DNA of 47,760 nt from an uncultured Chlorobiaceae bacterium (lineage in GTDB: Bacteria > Bacteroidota > Chlorobiia > Chlorobiales > Chlorobiaceae), in the NCBI GenBank assembly GCA_903994455.1, contig CAJEXI010000023.1, forward strand, positions 1 through 47,760. Direction: 5' to 3'. Below are positions 20,335 through 29,713 of this stretch, piece after piece. The position numbers and the translations under genes were made by a program. The notes under the pieces were generated by a model that saw only the letters and a program-made list of their open reading frames with translations, was not told the DNA's origin and ran no database searches. Position 1 is the stretch's first letter. Each line of letters starts with the position of its first letter.

Positions 20335-21735
20335 TTGTTTTCAAGACTTTTCTTATCACTTTTTATGGTTGCGCATTGCATCGCTTGGCCCTTGACTGCT
20401 CTGAGCGCTGAAATGGCTGAACAAAAACTCTCTCTTGCCAATTGTATAGAGAGAGCGCTGAAAAACGCAACTTCAGCAAAAAAGGCTGAGTACAACCTGA
20501 AACTCCAGGGCGCTGATGTTCTGAGAAGTTACGGCAGCTTTCTCCCTCGACTATCGGTATCAGCGGGCTATACTCCCTATAACCTCAGTCGAACCTATAC
20601 CACCAATGCTCAATATTTCTCTGACGCACCACCATTAAAAATCAAATCAGAAAACGAATCGGTGAATTTCACCCTTGCAACATCTCTGAATCTCTTTAAC
20701 GGCTTTCACGATTACGCAGCACTGCAATCATCTCTCGACAATAAACAGGCTGCCAGCCACACTCTTGCCTATGCACTGCAGAGTGTGGCCTTCGATGTCA
20801 CCCAGGCATATTACCAGGCACTTCTGAATCATGAACTTTTTGATATTTCACGCGAAAATCTTTTGGCCGCCCAGGATCAACTGACCCTCACAGAAAGACA
20901 ATTTCAGTTGGGGCTGAAATCAATGATCGACAGATACCAGCAACAGGCTGATGTTGCAGAAAGCCGGCTTTCGGTCATCAAGGCAGAGACCCGCTGGCAA
21001 CAGAGTCTTCTTGAGCTGTTGCGCCGTCTGCAGATTGAGCCGGAGACAAAAATCACTCTTGAATCATCACCCGATGAGCTGAAAACGGAGGTTTTTGTAA
21101 AGCCTGATATCGACAGCCTTGTCACCGTTGCCCTGAACCGGCGAAACGATCTTAAAAGCAAAGAGCTTGAGACCAGGGTGGCCAAATGGCAGATCACCGA
21201 GGCGAGGGCCCAGTGGTATCCAAGCCTTGACCTCAAATTCAACGCAAGCACTGCAGGAATAGAGTCCATGCGCCAGACATACAACGGATTAACCACCCAA
21301 TACGCCTATCCCCCTCTTTCAGATCAGCTTGGCAATTCCATCGGTTATTCTGTTGCGCTGAACATGAGTTGGGCACTTTTTGACGGATTTCAGACCAGCT
21401 ACAATGTACAATCAGCCAAAGTTAACCAGATGAGCAAGTTGCTGGATCTTGCCGATTTGAAAAGAAATATTGTCATTGATCTTCGGCTGGCTGCAGGTGA
21501 GTATACATCAGCCTTCAGCCAAATCGAAACTGCCAGGGTGAGCCTGAAGGCTGCACACGCGGCCTTTGAGGGCATCAAGAAAAAATATGAACTGGGAGCA
21601 GCAAGCTTTATTGAACTCAGCACGGCCCGCGCCGCTCTTTTCAATGCCCGCTCAACTCTTTCACAGGCGACCTATAATCTGGAACTTCAAAAAAATGTCC
21701 TTGATTTTACCATGGGCAAAATAACATTACCATAG
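20335..21735 (+). CDS. TolC-family outer-membrane efflux channel
   Basis: A 466-residue outer-membrane factor with a signal peptide (hydrophobic stretch ending ALSA near residue 25) and two copies of the TolC coiled-coil/barrel repeat, for example NLFNGFHDYAALQSS early and WALFDGFQTSYNVQSA late. It would form the trimeric exit duct of a tripartite exporter. The start is TTG at 20335; ATG 20365 would shorten the signal peptide. The adaptor, ATPase and two permeases follow in the same direction with short gaps, so it is the first gene of the exporter operon. Confidence 0.9.
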   Translation: MFSRLFLSLFMVAHCIAWPLTALSAEMAEQKLSLANCIERALKNATSAKKAEYNLKLQGADVLRSYGSFLPRLSVSAGYTPYNLSRTYTTNAQYFSDAPPLKIKSENESVNFTLATSLNLFNGFHDYAALQSSLDNKQAASHTLAYALQSVAFDVTQAYYQALLNHELFDISRENLLAAQDQLTLTERQFQLGLKSMIDRYQQQADVAESRLSVIKAETRWQQSLLELLRRLQIEPETKITLESSPDELKTEVFVKPDIDSLVTVALNRRNDLKSKELETRVAKWQITEARAQWYPSLDLKFNASTAGIESMRQTYNGLTTQYAYPPLSDQLGNSIGYSVALNMSWALFDGFQTSYNVQSAKVNQMSKLLDLADLKRNIVIDLRLAAGEYTSAFSQIETARVSLKAAHAAFEGIKKKYELGAASFIELSTARAALFNARSTLSQATYNLELQKNVLDFTMGKITLP

Positions 21736-21761
21736 CAACCTGAATTCAGTATACCATACCG

Positions 21762-23015
21762 ATGAGCAAACGACCATCCTTTCTGAAACAAAAAACAGTC
21801 TTGATAACTTTTGCCGTTCTGCTGACCGGAACTGCTGTCATTGTAACGCTTCTCAAGTTTCGTGAAAAACCCGTTGAGGTAACAACCGAACAAGCATTTA
21901 TAAAAGAGGTTGTGCATGTCGTTACGGCAACCGGAAAAATTGAACCGGAACTTGTTCTCAACATTTCTCCGGATGTTTCGGGCGAAATTATTGAATTGCC
22001 TGTCAAGGATGGCCAGATGGTACAAAAAGGAGAGCTGCTGTTTAAAATCCAGCCGGATATTTACATCAACCAGGTCGAGCAAAGCCTTGCGCAGCTCAAT
22101 TCCGCGAAATCGCAGAGCCTTGAGGCACAATCAAAAAAGCTCAAAGCAGACGATGATTTCCGCAAAGCATCGCTGTTGTACAAGGATAAACTGATCTCCG
22201 AATCCGACTACATAGCATCGAAAACCAATGTACAAGCAGCTCAGGCGAGCTTTAATGCCTCGGTTCATACCATAGAACAGAATAAAAGCCTGCTTCAGCA
22301 AAATCAGGACAGAATGAAAAAAACTGTCGTACAGGCACCCATCAACGGTTCCATCATTGTGCTGAACAGCAAGCTGGGCGAGCGTGTTGTCGGCACAGGA
22401 CAGTTTCCCGGGACTGAAGTGTTGCGTCTTGCAAATCTTGACAACATGCAGGTTGAAGTTGAGGTCAATGAAAACGACATTGTCAACATCAAACCCGGCA
22501 ATCCCGTCTCCATCACGGTGGACGCTTTTGGTGAGAGGATTTTTAAAGGAGTTGTCCATGAAATTTCCAATTCGGCGATTTCCAAAGCGGCTGGCACCCA
22601 GGAAGAGGTGACCAATTTTTCAGTGAAGATCCGCATCTTCAACCATGAACGCTTGCTGAAACCAGGCATGAGTGCAACGGCGGATATTGAGTCAGAACGG
22701 GTCAACAACGCCCTTGTCGTCCCTATTCAAAGTGTCACCATAAGAGGAACATCCGAGCCCGCAGTGACTCGAAAGCCGGAGAAAAACGCCGTTACCATTG
22801 CCATCCCCGGCAAAGCAATTGAAGGGCAGCAGGGAGTCTTTGTCATCAAATCAGGCCGTGCATGGTTCCGTCCAGTAAAAACCGGAACTACTGACAATAC
22901 CCACATTATTGTCACTGAGGGCCTCAGACCAGGAGAAGAGGTCGTTTCAGGAAGTTACACCGCCATCACCAGTGACCTCAAAAATGGCTGCATGGTCAAA
23001 CCATCGAAACATTAA
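21762..23015 (+). CDS. Periplasmic adaptor subunit (MacA/HlyD-like)
   Basis: A membrane-fusion protein of 417 residues: one N-terminal membrane helix (VLITFAVLLTGTAVIVTLL), a lipoyl-like half-motif (GEIIELPVKDGQMVQKGELLF), a long alpha-helical hairpin (residues about 90-190, rich in Gln and Lys), the second lipoyl half (VQAPINGSIIVLNSKLGERV), and beta-barrel and membrane-proximal domains. It links the inner-membrane ABC complex to the TolC-like channel encoded just upstream. The C-terminal Asn/Gly-containing tail is ordinary. Confidence 0.92.
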   Translation: MSKRPSFLKQKTVLITFAVLLTGTAVIVTLLKFREKPVEVTTEQAFIKEVVHVVTATGKIEPELVLNISPDVSGEIIELPVKDGQMVQKGELLFKIQPDIYINQVEQSLAQLNSAKSQSLEAQSKKLKADDDFRKASLLYKDKLISESDYIASKTNVQAAQASFNASVHTIEQNKSLLQQNQDRMKKTVVQAPINGSIIVLNSKLGERVVGTGQFPGTEVLRLANLDNMQVEVEVNENDIVNIKPGNPVSITVDAFGERIFKGVVHEISNSAISKAAGTQEEVTNFSVKIRIFNHERLLKPGMSATADIESERVNNALVVPIQSVTIRGTSEPAVTRKPEKNAVTIAIPGKAIEGQQGVFVIKSGRAWFRPVKTGTTDNTHIIVTEGLRPGEEVVSGSYTAITSDLKNGCMVKPSKH

Positions 23016-23024
23016 TACCCCGCA

Positions 23025-23714
23025 ATGCAGACCAACGCTATCATCACCATGCAGTCACTCTGCAAGTTCTATGAAATGGGTGATCAGGTCGTCCGGGCAC
23101 TGGACTCGATCAACCTTGATTTCACGCTGAACGACTATGCCGCAATCATGGGGCCCTCGGGCAGCGGAAAATCAACACTCATGAATATTATCGGATGTCT
23201 TGATACCCCTACCTCCGGCAGGTATGAACTCAATGGTCAGAATGTTGCCGAAATGGACGATGATGAACTTGCGCGCATCAGGAACCGCGAAATCGGGTTT
23301 GTGTTTCAGACCTTTAATCTGCTTCCCCGCCTTAACTGCCTGCGCAATGTCGAACTACCACTGATCTATGCCGGTGTTGCACCTGAAGAGCGCCAGGAGC
23401 GTGCTGCAGAGGCCCTGATCAACGTCGGCCTTGGTGACCGGATGACGCATAAGCCTTCAGAGCTTTCAGGTGGCCAGATTCAAAGGGTGGCCATAGCCAG
23501 GGCATTGATCAACAAGCCATCAATCATCCTTGCCGACGAACCAACAGGCAACCTTGATACAGCAACAAGCCGCGACATCATGGATATCTTTGGAGCTCTT
23601 TCTGAAGCAGGCAACACCATCATCCTGATCACGCATGAAGAGGATATTGCCCTCTACACCCACCGGGTCATTCGTCTTCGGGATGGAAAAATCGAAAGCG
23701 ACACCAGGCAATGA
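23025..23714 (+). CDS. ABC transporter ATP-binding protein (MacB/LolD type)
   Basis: A 229-residue ATPase of the MacB/LolD branch: Walker [10 protein letters not shown] with Lys49, Q-loop [12 protein letters not shown], signature [15 protein letters not shown], Walker [13 protein letters not shown] and the H-loop ITHEE. It powers the two permeases encoded downstream. Its stop overlaps the first permease start (ATGA), which suggests translational coupling. Confidence 0.94.
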   Translation: MQTNAIITMQSLCKFYEMGDQVVRALDSINLDFTLNDYAAIMGPSGSGKSTLMNIIGCLDTPTSGRYELNGQNVAEMDDDELARIRNREIGFVFQTFNLLPRLNCLRNVELPLIYAGVAPEERQERAAEALINVGLGDRMTHKPSELSGGQIQRVAIARALINKPSIILADEPTGNLDTATSRDIMDIFGALSEAGNTIILITHEEDIALYTHRVIRLRDGKIESDTRQ

Positions 23715-24976
23715 ACCTGACCCGCAGACGGTTCCGCTATGAAACCACTGAGAGTCTGAAAATGGCACTTTTTCAGATCAAGGCGAACAAAACACGGTCG
23801 TTTCTCACCGCGCTCGGTGTCATTATTGGCATTGTTGCCATTACCATGATGGGTACTGCGATCAACGGTATCGACAGAGGATTTGATAAAAGCCTTGCCA
23901 TGCTGGGCTATAATGTCATCTATGTGCAAAAATCATCCTGGAGCACGATGGGCCAGTGGTGGCGGTACAGAAACCGTCCTGACCTGAAAACAGAGTATGC
24001 CGATCAGCTTAACAGGATTATTGCCAATAATCCCCGTTCGGAACTGAGCATAGCTGTTCCGCAGATGTCGACCTACCAGGCGTCGGCAAAATACAGGGAG
24101 CGAACCCTCGAACAGGTCTTTTCTCTTGGTACCACCCACGACTATCTTCAGACCGCTTCCGGCAATCTCTCCTCCGGCAGATTCTTTACTCCTGGTGAGT
24201 CTGCCAGAGGTGAAATGGTCTGTGTCATCGGTGACGATATTGCCACAGGACTCTTTCCCAACGAGCCAGCTCTCGGAAAATCGATCCAGATCAAAAATCG
24301 CAAATTCCGGATTATCGGGCTCTTCAAAAAACAGGGGAAGTTTCTTGGCCTTTTCAGTTTTGATAACCAGATCATCATGCCGCTCGGTGCCTTTGAAAAG
24401 GCTTACGGGAAAAACATGTTTATAACGGTAAGAGTAAAAATCAAAAACCAGACCCACGTTGAAGAGGCCAAAGAGGAGCTGCTCGGGCTCATGAGAAGGA
24501 TCCGGCGAATTGCTCCAGGAAAAGAGGAGGACTTTTCTATCAACGAACAGAAAGCATTCAAAAGCCAGCTTGACCCCATTAAAAACGGGATTGCCGTGGC
24601 CGGGATTTTCATTACCGGCATGTCACTCTTTGTCGGCGCTATCGGCATCATGAACATCACCTTTGTCAGCGTGAAAGAGCGCACCAGAGAGATCGGACTC
24701 CGCAAGGCCCTTGGAGCCAGACGACAAACCATCTTGTTGCAGTTTCTGATCGAATCGGTGATGATATGTCTTATCGGCGGAGCTATCGGACTGGCAACAG
24801 CGCTCTTCATCACCTTTGCCATCGAAAAAATTGTGCCCGATTTTCCGATACAGTTCTCCTTTGACCTTGTCATTGCAAGTCTTGCTGTTTCGGTCATCAC
24901 AGGGATTATCTCGGGCCTTGCTCCGGCTGTTTCAGCATCAAAACTTGACCCGGCCGACTCACTGCGTTATGAATAA
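23711..24976 (+). CDS. ABC transporter permease (MacB/FtsX family), first
   Basis: The 421-residue protein has the MacB-like layout: one N-terminal membrane helix ([19 protein letters not shown]), a large periplasmic domain, then three helices at the C-terminus including [21 protein letters not shown], the usual coupling-helix region. Unlike MacB it has no fused ATPase; that is the separate upstream gene. It differs clearly from the next permease, so the pair probably acts as a heterodimer. Confidence 0.92.
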   Translation: MNLTRRRFRYETTESLKMALFQIKANKTRSFLTALGVIIGIVAITMMGTAINGIDRGFDKSLAMLGYNVIYVQKSSWSTMGQWWRYRNRPDLKTEYADQLNRIIANNPRSELSIAVPQMSTYQASAKYRERTLEQVFSLGTTHDYLQTASGNLSSGRFFTPGESARGEMVCVIGDDIATGLFPNEPALGKSIQIKNRKFRIIGLFKKQGKFLGLFSFDNQIIMPLGAFEKAYGKNMFITVRVKIKNQTHVEEAKEELLGLMRRIRRIAPGKEEDFSINEQKAFKSQLDPIKNGIAVAGIFITGMSLFVGAIGIMNITFVSVKERTREIGLRKALGARRQTILLQFLIESVMICLIGGAIGLATALFITFAIEKIVPDFPIQFSFDLVIASLAVSVITGIISGLAPAVSASKLDPADSLRYE

Positions 24977-24984
24977 GAGTGCTT

Positions 24985-26220
24985 ATGCTGCTGCGTGAAA
25001 CCATCACCCAGGCGATCTCCTCTCTGGCCGTCAACAGGCTTCGCTCCTGGCTCACCATTATGGGTGTCGCTGTCGGGGTATTTTCCATTATTGCGGTCAT
25101 GACAGCCCTCGATGCCATCGACAAAAGCGTCGAATCGGGCCTGACAAGCCTCGGAGCCAACACCTTCCAGATACAGAAAAATCCTGCAACTGTTTTTGGA
25201 AGCGGGCACAACAGAAACCTCCTTGCAAACAGGAAAGATATTACTTACCAGCAGGCATTGATTTTCAGGAAAAGCATGGAAACAAAAGCCCGCACGATCG
25301 GCTTTATCATCTCAAGTATGGCCAATCAGGCAAAATATGCAAGCCTGACCACCAACCCCGATGTCACCATGACCGGGGGTGATGAAAACTTTTCCGCTTC
25401 AAGTGGCTATACGGTGGCATCCGGCCGTAATCTTTCCGAGGGTGATATCCGGTCTGCAAGAAATACAGCCATCCTTGGAAATGAAGTTGCTGCAACACTT
25501 TTTCCTTCAGGCGAAAACCCCCAAAACAAAAGTATCAAGATAAACGGAGAGCTCTATACGGTTGCGGGTGTTTTTAACAAAAAAGGGGCCGCGTTTGGTC
25601 AAAGTCAGGATAACTTTGTGCTCATCCCCATTACACGATACCTCGACCATGTCAACGAAAAAAGCAGCATCGCTCTCACCGTCGAAGCACGCTCACGTCA
25701 GGACTATCCACTTGCCATCGACCGGGCAATCGGTGCCATGAGACTGGCCAGAGGTCTGACGGTCAAGGAGCCCAATGATTTCGAGATCAGAACCAATGAA
25801 TCACTCATTGACTCATTCAGGGATATCCAGCGCTCCATCAGCACCGGTGCCTTTATCATCAGCTTTATGGCCCTCCTGACCGCTGGAGTTGGCATCATGA
25901 ACATCATGCTGGTAAGCGTCACAGAAAGAACCAGGGAGATCGGAATCAGAAAATCGGTTGGAGCCCCCCGTAAAGTAATTCTTCATCAGTTTCTCTTTGA
26001 ATCTCTTTTTCTCTCCCTCGCTGGCGGTCTGATTGGCATTACAACCGGTATCGCTATCGGCAATATTGTAGCATTGCAATTTAATCTGCCGCCGATTTTT
26101 CCGTGGCTGTGGATAACTGTTTCCATGGTTATCTGTTCGGGAATCGGCATGACTTTTGGGCTTTTTCCGGCATGGAAAGCCGCAAATCTCGATCCGGTGG
26201 AGGCATTGAGGCCAAAGTAG
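24985..26220 (+). CDS. ABC transporter permease (MacB/FtsX family), second
   Basis: A second MacB-like permease with the same arrangement: N-terminal helix (LTIMGVAVGVFSIIAVMTAL), periplasmic domain, and three C-terminal helices with GIMNIMLVSVTERTREIGIRK. ATG 24985 has AAGAG in front; a GTG two codons earlier is also possible. It starts 8 bases after the first permease and ends the exporter operon. Substrate unknown; relatives export macrolides, peptides or lipids. Confidence 0.92.
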   Translation: MLLRETITQAISSLAVNRLRSWLTIMGVAVGVFSIIAVMTALDAIDKSVESGLTSLGANTFQIQKNPATVFGSGHNRNLLANRKDITYQQALIFRKSMETKARTIGFIISSMANQAKYASLTTNPDVTMTGGDENFSASSGYTVASGRNLSEGDIRSARNTAILGNEVAATLFPSGENPQNKSIKINGELYTVAGVFNKKGAAFGQSQDNFVLIPITRYLDHVNEKSSIALTVEARSRQDYPLAIDRAIGAMRLARGLTVKEPNDFEIRTNESLIDSFRDIQRSISTGAFIISFMALLTAGVGIMNIMLVSVTERTREIGIRKSVGAPRKVILHQFLFESLFLSLAGGLIGITTGIAIGNIVALQFNLPPIFPWLWITVSMVICSGIGMTFGLFPAWKAANLDPVEALRPK

Positions 26221-26276
26221 GGAGTTGTCGCGGAACAATGATTTGAGTATTATGAGCTTTTTCTGTGATCGGCGGA

Positions 26277-26325
26277 GAGTTTGGAGTTTGGAGTTCGAGG
26301 TTCAAAGTTTAAAGTTTAAGGTTCA
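26277..26325. repeat. Degenerate tandem heptamer repeat (7 units)
   Basis: Seven consecutive 7-base units read GAGTTTG, GAGTTTG, GAGTTCG, AGGTTCA, AAGTTTA, AAGTTTA, AGGTTCA. They lie in the 262-base gap between the exporter operon and the OmpA lipoprotein gene. I see no other clear element in that gap. Confidence 0.8.
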
Positions 26326-26482
26326 GAGGATTTAAACTTGTTATATTATTCTTGGGGTGACCGGGTGATTTGGTGGATTCTCCGGCCCTTTTGAAACAAC
26401 GAGACTCCGATCTAAAAATTGTCTGTTTTTGGACGGCGGGGGTTTTGCAAGGTTTTCTTAAACTCATAAACATTATACAGCT

Positions 26483-27172
26483 ATGACACCGTTTCAAAAA
26501 TTCACTAAACCTTTGGCATTGTTGCTTATCCTTGCCATGACAAGCCTGACGTGGGGTTGCCAGACAACAACGAATGCCGGGCGAGATGCTCAAATTGGAG
26601 CTGCCGCTGGTGGCATTCTTGGCGGTCTTATCGGCAGCCGATCGGGCAGTTGGGCTAAAGGTGCAATTATCGGGGCCGTTATCGGAGGAGCTACTGGAGC
26701 CATTATCGGTAATTACATGGACAAACAAGCCGCTGAAATTGATCGTAATGTTGATGGAGCAAAAGTTGAACGTGTTGGCGAAAGCATCAGAGTTGTTTTT
26801 GACTCCGGTATCCTCTTCTCCTCAGGCTCCTCAACCATAACTGCCTCCAGCCGGAGTAATATTGAACAGCTCGCCAAAATTCTTAACCGCTACAAAGACA
26901 CGAACCTTGTCATCGAAGGCCATACCGATAATATCGGCAGCGAAGCCACAAACCAGTTGCTCTCTGAAAGACGCGCTGAATCGGTCGCTACACTGCTGAA
27001 GGCCTATGGTGTTTCAGGCAGCAGAGTTTCCCCTGTAGGATACGGTGAAACACGACCTGTTTCATCCAACGAAACGGAACCCGGCCGCAAGCTTAACCGC
27101 CGTGTTGAAGTACTGATCTATGCCAACGAAGCACTCAAACGCCAGGCAGAATCCGGTGAACTGAAACTGTAA
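26483..27172 (+). CDS. OmpA-family lipoprotein with glycine zipper
   Basis: A 229-residue envelope protein. The signal sequence ends in the lipobox LTWGC, with Cys26 as the lipidated residue. A glycine-zipper segment follows (residues about 38-78, GAAAGGILGGLIGSRSG and repeated GAIIGAVIGG), then an OmpA-like peptidoglycan-binding domain with GHTDNIGSEATNQLLSERRA and the NRRVEV end. It should anchor the outer membrane to peptidoglycan. A terminator follows the stop. It resembles the Pal/YiaD group. Confidence 0.93.
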   Translation: MTPFQKFTKPLALLLILAMTSLTWGCQTTTNAGRDAQIGAAAGGILGGLIGSRSGSWAKGAIIGAVIGGATGAIIGNYMDKQAAEIDRNVDGAKVERVGESIRVVFDSGILFSSGSSTITASSRSNIEQLAKILNRYKDTNLVIEGHTDNIGSEATNQLLSERRAESVATLLKAYGVSGSRVSPVGYGETRPVSSNETEPGRKLNRRVEVLIYANEALKRQAESGELKL

Positions 27173-27199
27173 CGTTACCGAAACTATCTTTTTCCCCGC

Positions 27200-27234
27200 A
27201 AAGCCTGAACACCTTCCGTTCGGGCTTTGTTTTT
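27200..27234 (+). terminator. Rho-independent terminator after the OmpA lipoprotein gene
   Basis: AAAGCCTGAAC pairs with GTTCGGGCTTT (one G-T pair) around a seven-base loop, followed by GTTTTT. Confidence 0.85.
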
Positions 27235-27342
27235 ATTGGCCTGAGAAAAATCAAAAATTGCTTACCTTTCCATCCACACATATTGGCCTCACGGCTTCTT
27301 GTGCCAGGAGAGTACTACAATGGAAAACAAAACGCACATACC

Positions 27343-27738
27343 ATGATGTATTTTAAAACTGCCGAAGAGGTTCTTTTTCAATGGGTTACAAGAGTCTGCA
27401 GCGGCAACGCCGATGATATTACAGCTCTTTACAATGAATCAGCAGTCCTAATCCCGACATTTTCACCCCATACCGTCATAACTCTTGATGGCATAAGAGA
27501 CTACTTCGGGCAGCTTGCATCAAGAGAAGGGCTTGGAGTGCGCCTGCACAACAAGGCGCTCCGAAAACATTCACAATGCGAGACTCTCCATACCCTGAGC
27601 GGCATCTACTCCTTTGAATTCGAGGTTGACCAGGTACTGCTCTCCTTCCCTTCACGCTTTACTTTTGTGATGGACATTTCACTTTCGACACCCATTCTGC
27701 ACCACCACTCCTCCCAGGTACCAAGAAATCTCTCATAA
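27343..27738 (+). CDS. NTF2-like (SnoaL/DUF4440-type) protein
   Basis: The 131 residues show the usual start of an NTF2-like fold: a helix with EEVLFQWVTRVCSGNADDITALYNESAVLIPTFSP, then GIRDYF and alternating strands ending in a His-rich tail (LHHHSSQ). Such proteins bind small molecules or are isomerase-like enzymes; no function can be assigned. The frame is open from a TTG at 27283, but the fold begins near Met 27343. An ATG at 27319 in another frame has a better ribosome site yet stops after eight codons, so the true start is unsettled. Confidence 0.6.
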   Translation: MMYFKTAEEVLFQWVTRVCSGNADDITALYNESAVLIPTFSPHTVITLDGIRDYFGQLASREGLGVRLHNKALRKHSQCETLHTLSGIYSFEFEVDQVLLSFPSRFTFVMDISLSTPILHHHSSQVPRNLS

Positions 27739-27928
27739 GCGTCTCTTTCTCTGGCACCATTACCGAACAATGCAGGCACGGCACCGGGAATGCAACGATA
27801 GCTATGGCAAGAAAAGGAACTTTTTACACGGAAGAATTGTCTTTAGAACTGGATGTAATTTTGATAGAGTGATGGGTGTTCTTGCGTTAAGTTGAAGTTT
27901 GTTTCACTGCCAACAAATGGAGGCGATT

Positions 27929-28144
27929 ATGTCAAAAATACAGGCGAAGGAGTTTATTGACAAGCTAAAATCAGACTCGGAGTGCAGGGAGAGGCTGATG
28001 GCGCACATCAAAAAAGAGGGGTTTGTATGTACCCTGAATGAGATCAGGCTTGTGGAGTGGGATGCAATGATGATGCACTTTAACATAGAGGGAAATAATC
28101 CTTATACGTGCAGGATTTCCGGCTATGAGCACTGGGAGGGGTGA
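27929..28144 (+). CDS. Nif11-like leader-peptide domain protein
   Basis: A 71-residue protein with the Nif11 pattern: AKEFIDKLKSDSECRERLMA, a Gly-Phe (EGFVCTLNEI) and a short tail. GGAGG sits about six bases before ATG 27929. Nif11 domains occur as leader parts of peptide natural products and as stand-alone proteins in nitrogen-fixing bacteria. There is no Gly-Gly cleavage site and no modifying enzyme nearby, so a stand-alone protein is more likely than a bacteriocin precursor. Confidence 0.65.
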   Translation: MSKIQAKEFIDKLKSDSECRERLMAHIKKEGFVCTLNEIRLVEWDAMMMHFNIEGNNPYTCRISGYEHWEG

Positions 28145-28220
28145 AGAGGTGAAAAAATAATAACTACATCGGGACATTGACGCTGGATATTTTCTAACCC
28201 TTGAAAAAAATCAAACCGCC

Positions 28221-28430
28221 ATGTCAAACAAATCATCCGCAAAGAGGAAGGGCAAGAGGAGCGGCTCCTGCCTGCCAGAAAAAGAGCGTGATGAATCGGT
28301 CAGGCTCGCAGCATATTACCTGTGGAAAAAGAAAGGCGAACGACACGGAGAGAATCGCGACGATTGGTTCGAAGCAGAAGAGTCCGTTGACGACATTGAC
28401 GACTCCATTGCGGAGTCCTTTGACGACTGA
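28221..28430 (+). CDS. DUF2934 family small protein
   Basis: A 69-residue protein: a Lys/Arg-rich start, then the DUF2934 core VRLAAYYLWKKKGERHG followed by DWFEAEE, and an Asp-rich end. The family has no known function. A GACTCC/GGAGTC inverted repeat lies within the last codons. It is convergent with lpxD. Confidence 0.75.
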   Translation: MSNKSSAKRKGKRSGSCLPEKERDESVRLAAYYLWKKKGERHGENRDDWFEAEESVDDIDDSIAESFDD

Positions 28431-28488
28431 GCCGTTCGCTCAAAAAGCTGACTTTTCGAATGCGGAGTTCCGAAGACGCTGCAATTTT

Positions 28489-29541
28489 TTACTTATTCTT
28501 CAGTTCTTTCACTTCGGTTTCAAGGCGATCAAGCTTGTCCTTCATCGCTCCGAGGTTGCGCAGCATCGCTTCATGTTTCAGTTGGTCGCGCATCGGCTGT
28601 GCGGGAGTTCCGCGCAGGGCAATACCTGGCTGAAGAAATGATTTCGAGATTCCTGTTTTGGCAGCAACCTGGATGTTATCGGCAAGCTCAAGATGACCTG
28701 CAAATCCGGCTTGCCCACCTATCAGGCAGTGACGGCCAACCGTGACGCTCCCCGAAATTCCGGCCTGTGCGGCAATGACGGTATCTTCTCCAATCGTGCA
28801 GTTATGGGCAACCTGTACCAGATTATCAATCTTCACTCCCCTGCCAAGAACAGTGCTGCCCATGGTGGCACGATCAATAGTGGAATTGGCCCCGATTTCC
28901 ACATCATCGCCAATTTCCACAATACCCATCTGGGGAATTTTCACATAAGAACCATCTTTCTGGGGAGCAAAGCCAAAACCATCAGCTCCAATCACACTTC
29001 CCGAATGGATAACTACCCTTTTACCAATAAGAGTTCCATCGTAGCAAGTAACACCAGGAAAAAGAACCGTCTCTTCACCAAGAGAGACATCGTGCAATAA
29101 AACGGTATGAGCACCAATAACGGCGTTTCTCCCGATCGAACAGCGATCACCAATAACAGCATACTCTCCAATGGCAACACCCTCCCCAATTGAAACCGCT
29201 TTGCCAATCACGGCCGTTGATGCAATGCCTTTCGCCGCTATGGAACGGGGCTGTGCAAATTTCTGCAAGAGGAACACAAACGCAGTATAGGGATCGTCAA
29301 CTTTAAGAAACGAGCTTTTCTGGATAAACTCATCAACACTCACCGAGCGATGAACAATAACCAGCGAAGCCGCTGTGGTGGCAAGAAACCGGGCATACTT
29401 GTCGTTGGCAATAAAGCCGACTTGCCCACTCACGGCGGTTTCGATCTTTGCCGGGCCAGAAATAACCCGCTCAGCGCTGCCTGCCAGTTCAACGGCATCA
29501 AAAAATTGCCCAAGATAGTCCCTGATCTCCTGAATAGTCAT
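28489..29541 (-). CDS. lpxD: UDP-3-O-(3-hydroxyacyl)glucosamine N-acyltransferase
   Basis: LpxD adds the second hydroxyacyl chain in lipid A synthesis. The 350-residue protein has an N-terminal uridine-binding domain, a left-handed beta-helix of hexapeptide repeats (many I-G-x-x-x-x-I steps from about residue 110 to 300), the catalytic His246 in VQVAHNC, and a C-terminal helix. I start at ATG 29541 instead of the TTG three codons earlier. It is divergent from prs across 172 bases. Confidence 0.95.
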   Translation of the reverse strand: MTIQEIRDYLGQFFDAVELAGSAERVISGPAKIETAVSGQVGFIANDKYARFLATTAASLVIVHRSVSVDEFIQKSSFLKVDDPYTAFVFLLQKFAQPRSIAAKGIASTAVIGKAVSIGEGVAIGEYAVIGDRCSIGRNAVIGAHTVLLHDVSLGEETVLFPGVTCYDGTLIGKRVVIHSGSVIGADGFGFAPQKDGSYVKIPQMGIVEIGDDVEIGANSTIDRATMGSTVLGRGVKIDNLVQVAHNCTIGEDTVIAAQAGISGSVTVGRHCLIGGQAGFAGHLELADNIQVAAKTGISKSFLQPGIALRGTPAQPMRDQLKHEAMLRNLGAMKDKLDRLETEVKELKNK

Positions 29542-29713
29542 ATTTTTCAAGCAAATAAACCCGCGTTAGAAAGAGGAAAAAATTAGTTACGTTTTCAGCC
29601 TTTTTAGTTATATTCGGGTTCGCTTGAATGTATATCATCTCAAGAAAAAACGATTTGAACATACACCCCGGCGTTGAATGTACTGCCATTAATATAATCC
29701 CTTTCAATTGAAA

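Noticed and set aside
28201..28641. 146-codon forward frame overlapping the DUF2934 gene and lpxD
   Set aside because: It runs across the DUF2934 frame and antisense into lpxD; the DUF2934 frame has the real family motif.
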